From positions 1 to 10,411 of the forward strand of contig NZ_CP102100.1 in NCBI RefSeq assembly GCF_024582815.1: a stretch of 10,411 nucleotides of DNA, given 5' to 3'. How positions within the stretch are numbered: the stretch's first letter is position 1; the number at the start of each line of letters is the position of its first letter. Made by a program: the position numbers and the translations under genes. This stretch comes from Acinetobacter colistiniresistens (GTDB lineage: Bacteria; Pseudomonadota; Gammaproteobacteria; Pseudomonadales; Moraxellaceae). Under the pieces are notes generated by a model. It had not been told where the DNA came from, ran no database searches, and saw nothing but the letters and a program-made list of their open reading frames with translations. Shown piece by piece: positions 6,274-10,411 of this stretch.

Positions 6274-6538
6274 CAACTTATTTGATGACTTGGTTGCTTC
6301 AATCAAAGAAGCTGGAGCTATCAAACGTAAAGAAGTTAAAGCAAGCCGAGTTACAGAACTCAAATTGCCTGATATTAAAGAAGTACGTGAAAAAACTGGC
6401 TTGAGCCAAAATGAATTTGCTGCACGTCTACATATTAGCCCACGTACCCTGCAAAATTGGGAACAAGGACGACGTTATCCAACTGGACCAGCAGCTACAT
6501 TGATTCGAATTTTAGATGCTCACCCTGGCCTTATCTAA
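6266..6538 (+). CDS. higA2: HigA2-type XRE-family antitoxin
   Basis: This 90-aa antitoxin has an N-terminal toxin-binding region (about 1-30) and a C-terminal XRE helix-turn-helix at about residues 44-70 (TGLSQNEFAARLHISPRTLQ, then NWEQGRR). The C-terminal DNA-binding domain with N-terminal neutralising tail is the HigA2 arrangement. A strong AAGGAG (6253-6258) lies 7 bases before the ATG inside the toxin gene, favouring ample antitoxin synthesis. It should neutralise HigB2 by direct binding and repress the operon through the dyad at 5904-5928. A very stable terminator follows, abutting a pdif site. Confidence 0.9.
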   Translation: MDNNLFDDLVASIKEAGAIKRKEVKASRVTELKLPDIKEVREKTGLSQNEFAARLHISPRTLQNWEQGRRYPTGPAATLIRILDAHPGLI

Positions 6539-6543
6539 AAATT

Positions 6544-6582
6544 AAATAAAAGATGGGAGCTTTAAGCTCCCATCTTTTATTT
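6544..6582 (+). terminator. 18-bp perfect terminator hairpin merged with pdif
   Basis: AAATAAAAGATGGGAGCT (6544-6561) pairs perfectly with 6565-6582 around a 3-base TTA loop. The A-run before and T-rich stretch after the GC core allow it to work in both directions. The last four bases of the right arm are also the start of the XerC arm of the next pdif. Confidence 0.88.
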
Positions 6583-6606
6583 CGTATAAGGCGTATTATG
6601 TTAATT
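6579..6606 (+). other. pdif site, C/D orientation, spacer GGCGTA
   Basis: XerC arm ATTTCGTATAA (6579-6589), spacer GGCGTA (6590-6595), XerD arm TTATGTTAATT (6596-6606). Both arms are perfect. It is in direct orientation with, and has the same spacer as, the site at 5376. Confidence 0.92.
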
Positions 6607-6635
6607 TTAGAAAATATTAAGTATGGGAATGGGAA

Positions 6636-7109
6636 ATGGTACAGACAGATCTTATAGAGATTGGTACTAAGGAGTTTTCGTTTACTGTTCTTAATGTTAA
6701 TCCGCAAAGGTATCTTTTAGCTCTAACAATGAACATAAATGGGCTTTCATTTGGTACATTAGAGTCACCAACATATATACCTAGTTTTGTTGGCGCTTTG
6801 AGGACATTACTGCAATCAGCTTCTTACAAAAACTATAATCTAACTACAGAAAACTTTTTTGATAATCTATGTATAAATAATGATCTTATTGATCAGTACC
6901 ACTTAACTTTAGAAGAAACATTTGATGATTTTTCAAAGATTGGTGTAAGAAATCAAGAGTCCGTTTTTCTCTTATTTAGGTTGAATGAAAATCCATTTTT
7001 TGCATATCCAAATTTAATTGAAAATATTGTATATGCTGAGTATGTGACGATTAATTCAGTTCAATTAGCTTTAAATGGCTTAAGTGAATACATAGAAAAA
7101 CTTTCCTAA
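6636..7109 (+). CDS. Hypothetical protein, possibly immunity-like
   Basis: This 157-aa, acidic, soluble protein has no signal peptide and no cysteine-rich or catalytic motif. The central segment LALTMNINGLSFGTLESPTY (about residues 28-47) followed by a helix SFVGALRTLL resembles the layout of some polymorphic-toxin immunity families (Imm42-like), but I cannot confirm this by eye. GGGA at 6625-6628, 7 bases upstream, supports the ATG at 6636. It is alone between two pdif sites, with a bare module and no toxin partner. If it is an immunity protein it would be an orphan protecting against effectors of neighbouring cells. Function is unassigned. Confidence 0.6.
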   Translation: MVQTDLIEIGTKEFSFTVLNVNPQRYLLALTMNINGLSFGTLESPTYIPSFVGALRTLLQSASYKNYNLTTENFFDNLCINNDLIDQYHLTLEETFDDFSKIGVRNQESVFLLFRLNENPFFAYPNLIENIVYAEYVTINSVQLALNGLSEYIEKLS

Positions 7110-7119
7110 AATCTCTTAC

Positions 7120-7147
7120 ATTTAACATAATGGGCGTTATGCGAAAT
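7120..7147 (-). other. pdif site, D/C orientation, spacer TGGGCG
   Basis: Inverted XerD arm ATTTAACATAA (7120-7130), spacer TGGGCG (7131-7136), inverted XerC arm TTATGCGAAAT (7137-7147). The XerC arm has the C variant (CGCATAA instead of CGTATAA), shared only with the site at 8162, so these two probably bound one module. Confidence 0.9.
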
Positions 7148-7208
7148 CATTTATAAAAAGTTATTATTTTTCAAATATTTAAAAAATTAGTCATGACTAA
7201 AAATAGGT

Positions 7209-7242
7209 AAAAAGCCGACTCCGAAACAAGTCGGCTGCTTTT
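7209..7242 (+). terminator. Terminator (GCCGACT stem) at module edge
   Basis: GCCGACT (7214-7220) pairs with AGTCGGC (7229-7235). It has five A before and T-rich sequence after (TGCTTTTT), so it could act in both directions. It is 61 bases inside the module from the pdif at 7147. An inverted copy lies at 10283-10314, 62 bases from the pdif at 10377. Confidence 0.75.
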
Positions 7243-7332
7243 TAAGCAATTTTGTCACTTTTAGCCAATAAAATTGGTTAAAAAATATTCAAAAATCCAA
7301 ATTTTCCTGATTTCTAAAGGCTCTCATTTCTG

Positions 7333-7373
7333 AAATTATCCCCATTTCCTGCGGACAATTCTTGGGATAATTT
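7333..7373. promoter_or_regulatory. Dyad and extended -10 upstream of the RNA candidate
   Basis: AAATTATCCC (7333-7342) and GGGATAATTT (7364-7373) are perfect 10-bp complements 31 bp apart, about three helical turns. The right half contains TGG plus GATAAT (7363-7371), which fits an extended -10 and would place a start near 7378. It may be a regulator site over the RNA promoter. There is no good -35 match. Confidence 0.45.
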
Positions 7374-7377
7374 GAGG

Positions 7378-7577
7378 ATATTTGCATGTACGTTCTGGCG
7401 TACAGGCATTCAAGAAAATCACCAATAGGCAGACACAACCAGATTGCATATCATGGCTTCATTGAGAACAGGATGTTCCAGATAACAACAATAAGATCAG
7501 CGACAGGACGCGAGGGATGACAGGAGTTGACCCTAGTACCAAATACGAAAAACCCCGACAGGATGTCGGGGTTTTTT
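7378..7577 (+). ncRNA. Candidate CsrA/RsmA-sequestering small RNA (CsrB/RsmZ-like)
   Basis: This roughly 200-nt non-coding segment begins after an extended -10 and ends in a strong terminator. It carries hairpins that expose GGA, the core recognised by the translational regulator CsrA/RsmA. They are GAACA-GGA-TGTTC (7466-7478); GCG-ACAGGA-CGC (7500-7511); an AGGG/CCCT-based stem with AGGA in the loop (7513-7534); and CCCCGACA-GGA-TGTCGGGG (7553-7571), which is also the terminator and is followed by six T. ACAGGA occurs four times. A plain hairpin TGTACG/CGTACA lies near the 5' end (7387-7404). Known CsrB, RsmY and RsmZ RNAs have this repeated GGA-in-loop plan and titrate CsrA. The function is inferred from architecture only, and the 5' end is a guess. 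Confidence 0.6.
7553..7577 (+). terminator. Strong terminator with GGA loop
   Basis: CCCCGACA (7553-7560) pairs with TGTCGGGG (7564-7571) around a GGA loop. It is preceded by five A and followed by TTTTTT (7572-7577). It ends the RNA candidate and also presents its last GGA motif. Confidence 0.92.
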
Positions 7578-7629
7578 ATTGTTTATAAGAAATTTTCTGC
7601 TAAATATAAAAACATATATCCAATAAAGA

Positions 7630-8151
7630 ATGATTTTGTATATGTGTAATAAACATAAGATTCAAGAAATACTTAGATATGTTTGGTTGCCTAAATTAAA
7701 ATTTTCGAGTGAAGAATTAAGCTATATAACTGATTTAATTTGTGAAATATTAGAAGGATTTGGAGACACAAGCGATGTTAATACTTTACTAAATGATATA
7801 TCGATAACTAAATACAATGGAAGCGCTTCATCAGAAAAGTGTGAGCAAGTAGCTGAGCTAATTATGAGTTGGAATGGCGGTCCTCCTCTAAAAACTGATT
7901 ATGCAGTCATGAGATTCCGCCAAAGTATGTACCACACTCTGCTGTCATATAAAAATAATGAAAAAGAACTAAGTATCAAATTTGATATGACTGTAAATTA
8001 TGAAGTTATTATAGATCCAAGTACATGGCCCCTCGATGGGGATGAGAAGCAACAATTGTTAGAGATAATGCAAGAAATTTATAAAGATGAATTGATCATC
8101 GATAATGAGGAAAATTCAGAATACATTGCAAATAATTTAGCCTATTGGTGA
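7630..8151 (+). CDS. Hypothetical acidic protein
   Basis: I do not recognise this protein. From the ATG at 7630 it has 173 aa; an in-frame ATG at 7642 (MCNKHKIQEILRYVWLPKL) would give 169 aa, and neither has a strong ribosome-binding site. It is soluble and strongly acidic, especially at the C-terminus (KDELIIDNEENSEYIANNLA), with helices predicted by eye around residues 25-45 and 70-85. The segment SMYHTLLSYKN around 107-117 is followed by a beta-like stretch ELSIKFDMTVNYEVIID. Size and acidity fit an immunity or DNA-mimic type protein, but this is only a guess. It follows the RNA candidate on the same strand in one pdif module. Confidence 0.6.
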   Translation: MILYMCNKHKIQEILRYVWLPKLKFSSEELSYITDLICEILEGFGDTSDVNTLLNDISITKYNGSASSEKCEQVAELIMSWNGGPPLKTDYAVMRFRQSMYHTLLSYKNNEKELSIKFDMTVNYEVIIDPSTWPLDGDEKQQLLEIMQEIYKDELIIDNEENSEYIANNLAYW

Positions 8152-8161
8152 TGTATTCTGA

Positions 8162-8189
8162 ATTTCGCATAAGAGATTTTATGTTAAAT
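8162..8189 (+). other. pdif site, C/D orientation, spacer GAGATT
   Basis: XerC arm ATTTCGCATAA (8162-8172), spacer GAGATT (8173-8178), XerD arm TTATGTTAAAT (8179-8189). It shares the CGCATAA variant with the site at 7120. An IS256-family insertion begins 15 bases beyond the XerD end. Confidence 0.9.
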
Positions 8190-8196
8190 AAGATGG

Positions 8197-8204
8197 AACT
8201 TAGA
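8197..8204. repeat. Target-site duplication, left copy
   Basis: AACTTAGA immediately precedes the left IS end and is repeated exactly after the right end at 9522-9529. This shows a simple transposition event without later deletion at either edge. Confidence 0.85.
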
Positions 8205-9521
8205 GGGACTGTTCTAAATTTTGTGTAAGTACTTAATTTTCATTTATCCTTCAGAGGATAATTACAAAAGGTACTTCACATGGATGAAGCAACAATCAAA
8301 AGTATGGCTGCCGAATTGGCTAAAGGTCTAAAAACACCAGAAGACTTAAACCAAATGACAGCAGTCTTTAAAAAATTCATGATTGAAACTGCACTCAATA
8401 CTGAACTTTCAGACCATCTCGGTTATGAAAAGCATCAGTCCAGGAAAGGCTCAAATAGCCGTAATGGGTTTAGTTCTAAAACCATTACAACTCAAGATGG
8501 ACAACTGGCTTTAGATATTCCCCGTGATCGAGAAGGTTCATTTGAGCCACAAATTATCAAAAAGCACCAAACACGCATCACCAGTATGGATGACCAAATC
8601 CTCTCACTGTATGCAAAAGGAATGACTAATAGGGAAATTGTAGCCTTCTTCAAAGAAATGTACGATGCCGATGTCTCAGCATCTCTCATCAGCAAAGTTA
8701 CCGATGCTGTGATTGAGCAAGTGACTGAGTGGCAAAATAGAGCCTTAGATAGCCTTTATCCTGTTGTCTATCTTGACTGTATTGTTGTCAAAGTCCGTCA
8801 GCACTCCAATGTGATTAACAAGTCCGTATACCTTGCTTTAGGCATCAATATGGATGGACAAAAAGAATTACTGGGTATGTGGATTGCTCAGACAGAAGGT
8901 GCCAAATTCTGGCTGTCAGTCATGACAGAGCTAAAAATCGAGGAGTACAGGATATTCTTGTTGCCTGTGTAGATGGATTAAAAGGCTTTCCTGACGCGAT
9001 AGCCTCCGTTTACCCTCATACTGATATTCAACTGTGTATCGTGCATGTTGTACGCAATAGCCTGAGATTTGTAAGCTGGAAAGACTACAAGGCTGTTACC
9101 TCGGGTCTGAAAGCGATTTATCAGGCAAGTACAGAGGAAAATGCTTTAAAGTCCCTAGACATCTTCTGTGATCAATGGAATCACCAGTATCCCAAAATTG
9201 GAGAATCCTGGCGGGCCAATTGGGAAAATATCCGAACGATCTTTAGCTATCCAGCCGAAATACGTCATGCAATTTATACAACAAATGCGATTGAGTCGTT
9301 GAATAGCGTAATACGCCATTCAACGAAGAAGAGGAAAATCTTTTCATCTGATGACTCAGTAAAGAAGGTCATTTACTTAGCAACATCAAATGCTGCGAAG
9401 AAATGGACGATGCCAATTCAAAATTGGCGTTTAGCAATGAATTGGTTTACGATTCAGTTCGATGATCGATTAAAAGATCATTTATAAAAAATGGAACTTA
9501 CACAAAATAATTTACAGGCTC
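8205..9521 (+). mobile_element. IS256-family insertion sequence (1317 bp)
   Basis: The element is bounded by imperfect inverted repeats. The left end starts GGGACTGTTCTAAA and reads on into TTTTGTGTAAGT; the right end, read inwards, starts GAGCCTGTAAATTA and reads on into TTTTGTGTAAGT. The inner 12-13 bp are identical and the outer part partly so. Perfect 8-bp direct repeats AACTTAGA flank it (8197-8204 and 9522-9529), which is the target duplication size of this family. It carries one transposase gene, which is frameshifted. Length and ends are complete, so it could still be moved by a related transposase. Confidence 0.9.
8280..9487 (+). pseudogene. IS256-family transposase, single-base frameshift
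   Basis: The full-length product would be a 402-aa DDE transposase. The N-terminal part reads in frame from the ATG at 8280 to a stop at 8972, and the rest continues in the -1 frame to 9487. The break maps to the A5 run at 8933-8937: one extra A would restore MTELKNRGVQDILVACVDGL and a continuous frame. All three catalytic residues survive, D166 (VVYLDC), D232 (ACVDGL) and E339 (TTNAIESLN), numbered on the repaired protein. The A-run does not form a proper X-XXY-YYZ slippery heptamer, and programmed frameshifting is not typical of this family. An inactivating deletion or a homopolymer sequencing error is therefore more likely. Confidence 0.88.
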
Positions 9522-9529
9522 AACTTAGA
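9522..9529. repeat. Target-site duplication, right copy
   Basis: AACTTAGA directly follows the right IS end and matches the left copy at 8197-8204. Confidence 0.85.
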
Positions 9530-9546
9530 CAAAATTTTATTAATAG

Positions 9547-9837
9547 TTATGCATTCTGCACAGTTAGTTTTAGACCTAAAGCATTTACTACACGATTAAT
9601 CGTATCAAAACGAGGTGCTGAATCTTGACGGAGTGCTTTGTAAAGTGCTTCACGTCCAATTCCTGCTTCTTTAGCGATTTGAGTCATACCACGAGCTTTA
9701 GCAATTACACCAAGTGCATGAGCTAGTTCAGCAGGGTCATTCTCTTCAAGAACCATATTAAGATACATTACAATATCTTCTTCACTCTTAAGTGCTTCTG
9801 CCATGTCAAAGCTAGGTAGATCAGCTATTTTAACCAT
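9547..9837 (-). CDS. HigA-like addiction-module antidote protein
   Basis: This 96-aa XRE-like antitoxin is of the addiction-module antidote type (COG3636-like). The N-terminal segment is acidic (EALKSEEDIVMYLNMVLEEN). A helix-turn-helix follows at about residues 49-75 (RGMTQIAKEAGIGREALYKA), then the common tail PRFDTINRVVNALGLKL. It starts 3 bp after the stop of the upstream toxin reading frame, as expected for a bicistronic toxin-first operon. The gene appears intact although its partner toxin has a nonsense codon. It may therefore act only as a repressor at the operator 10154-10171 or as an anti-addiction factor against related toxins. Confidence 0.85.
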   Translation of the reverse strand: MVKIADLPSFDMAEALKSEEDIVMYLNMVLEENDPAELAHALGVIAKARGMTQIAKEAGIGREALYKALRQDSAPRFDTINRVVNALGLKLTVQNA

Positions 9838-9840
9838 TTT

Positions 9841-10137
9841 TCAATCCTCTAAAGATTTTGATAAATCAACAGCTCGTTCTATATCCTTTTGCTGTGTAGA
9901 TTTATCACCACCTCCAAGCATCACAATGATTACATCACCATGTTTGATGTAATACATGCGCCAACCTGGTCCGAAGAACTCTCGCATTTCCCAAACACCT
10001 TCTTGAAGATGCTTTACATCGCCCTAATTACCACGCTGAACCTTATCTAATCTTCGATTCAGTTTAAGACGGGTCATACTGTCTTTAATGCTATCTAGCC
10101 ATTCATCAAATTCAGGGAGACGTTTAATCTCGGTCAT
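9841..10137 (-). pseudogene. RelE/HigB-like toxin with internal amber codon
   Basis: From the ATG at 10137 (MTEIKRLPEFDEWLDSIKDS) the frame encodes a 98-codon RelE/HigB-like toxin of the phage Gp49-like type. Codon 38 (10024-10026) is TAG, just after RLDKVQRGN. Downstream the same frame continues with typical family sequence (GDVKHLQEGVWEMREFFGPG, then WRMYYI) and ends at 9841 next to the antitoxin. I expect Tyr at the stop position (RGNYGDV), so a single base change would account for it. The truncated 37-aa product lacks the core beta-sheet and should be inactive. The rest shows no other damage, suggesting recent loss or a sequencing error. GAGGAA lies upstream of the start. Confidence 0.88.
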
Positions 10138-10153
10138 GAAAGTTCCTCTTTAT

Positions 10154-10171
10154 TGTATTCGATCGAATACA
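10154..10171. promoter_or_regulatory. 18-bp perfect palindromic operator of the second TA operon
   Basis: TGTATTCGATCGAATACA is a perfect palindrome between the toxin ATG and a minus-strand consensus -10 TATAAT (10176-10181). It covers the expected transcription start. It is the obvious binding site for the antitoxin homodimer or TA complex. Confidence 0.8.
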
Positions 10172-10175
10172 CAAC

Positions 10176-10203
10176 ATTATAATGAATATATTTTATGAGT
10201 AAA
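10176..10203 (-). promoter_or_regulatory. Promoter of the second TA operon
   Basis: On the minus strand, a perfect -10 TATAAT (10176-10181) is preceded at about 16 bases by TTTACT (-35-like, about 10198-10203). The operator palindrome lies just downstream. Confidence 0.6.
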
Positions 10204-10282
10204 TGAAATAATAAGAATATATTTTATCAATTGATTATTTAATAACCTATGTTCTTGGCAAAAGGTATCAAACTCTGCTCAT

Positions 10283-10314
10283 AAAAAGCCGACTTGTTTC
10301 TAAGTCGGCTTTTT
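10283..10314 (+). terminator. Bidirectional terminator (GCCGACTT stem)
   Basis: AAAAAGCCGACTT (10283-10295) pairs perfectly with AAGTCGGCTTTTT (10302-10314). The A-run and T-run suit termination in both directions. It is a near-copy, in inverted orientation, of the terminator at 7209. Confidence 0.88.
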
Positions 10315-10376
10315 ACTGTTTTTGAAGTCAGTCAAAATTTTATAACTATATGAAAAACAATAATATTTTAAATTGC

Positions 10377-10405
10377 GTTTCGTATAAGCTTCTATTATGT
10401 TAAAT
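10377..10405 (+). other. pdif site, C/D orientation, 7-bp spacer
   Basis: XerC arm GTTTCGTATAA (10377-10387, one mismatch), spacer GCTTCTA (10388-10394), XerD arm TTATGTTAAAT (10395-10405). If the window is circular, this is the upstream boundary of the tet(39) module, and like the other boundary at 1995 it has a 7-bp spacer. Confidence 0.85.
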
Positions 10406-10411
10406 AATTAA

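Noticed and set aside
8492..8695. Minus-strand ORF inside the transposase
   Set aside because: Shadow of the IS256 transposase coding strand.
8931..8940. Programmed -1 frameshift in the transposase
   Set aside because: CTA-AAA-ATC is not a proper slippery heptamer, no stimulatory hairpin was evident, and the IS256 family normally has a single uninterrupted frame.
10225..10252. Possible degenerate D/C pdif beginning ATTTAA
   Set aside because: The first six bases match an inverted XerD arm, but the rest of that arm and the XerC arm match poorly. Not better than chance in AT-rich DNA.

Overview
The window looks like most or all of a small, AT-rich Acinetobacter plasmid. The evidence is a Rep_3 initiator gene beside four 22-bp iterons, a tet(39)-type tetracycline efflux gene with its own tetR, and seven pdif (plasmid XerC/XerD) sites whose arms match the Acinetobacter dif arms (XerC arm ATTTCGTATAA, XerD arm TTATGTTAATT). 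The last pdif ends 6 bases before the window end, and tetR begins 50 bases from the window start. Joining the two ends would give a normal tet(39) pdif module of about 2.06 kb, so the molecule may be a complete 10.4-kb circle. I infer this; the sequence does not prove it.

Layout. (1) 1-2023: the tet(39) module, with tetR (minus) and tet(39) (plus) diverging around two tet operators. (2) 2024-5375: the replicon. A minus-strand operon holds repB, a helix-turn-helix helper gene and a 47-aa membrane mini-protein missed by long-ORF calling. Upstream lie the iterons, a roughly 1.2-kb non-coding stretch with CGCTTCGCTC-type repeats and a cluster of TGTACA palindromes, and then a small zinc-ribbon protein gene. 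(3) 5376-5878: a module with a Tautomerase_2-like protein. (4) 5879-6606: a HigB2/HigA2-type toxin-antitoxin module. (5) 6607-7147: a module with an unrecognised, possibly immunity-like protein. (6) 7148-8189: a module with a terminator, a striking candidate CsrA/RsmA-sequestering small RNA and an unknown acidic protein. (7) 8190-10405: an IS256-family element with a frameshifted transposase and an 8-bp target duplication, then a second toxin-antitoxin operon whose toxin has a nonsense codon while the antitoxin is intact.

How it works together: RepB with the iterons maintains the plasmid, the intact HigBA2 pair probably adds post-segregational stability, and tet(39) gives selectable resistance. 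The pdif sites make each cargo block a potential substrate for host XerC/XerD. No mobilisation or conjugation gene is visible. The most novel-looking item is the RNA candidate at about 7378-7577: four hairpins present GGA in their loops, including the terminator hairpin. This is the architecture of CsrB/RsmZ-type RNAs that titrate the global regulator CsrA, here on a mobile plasmid module.
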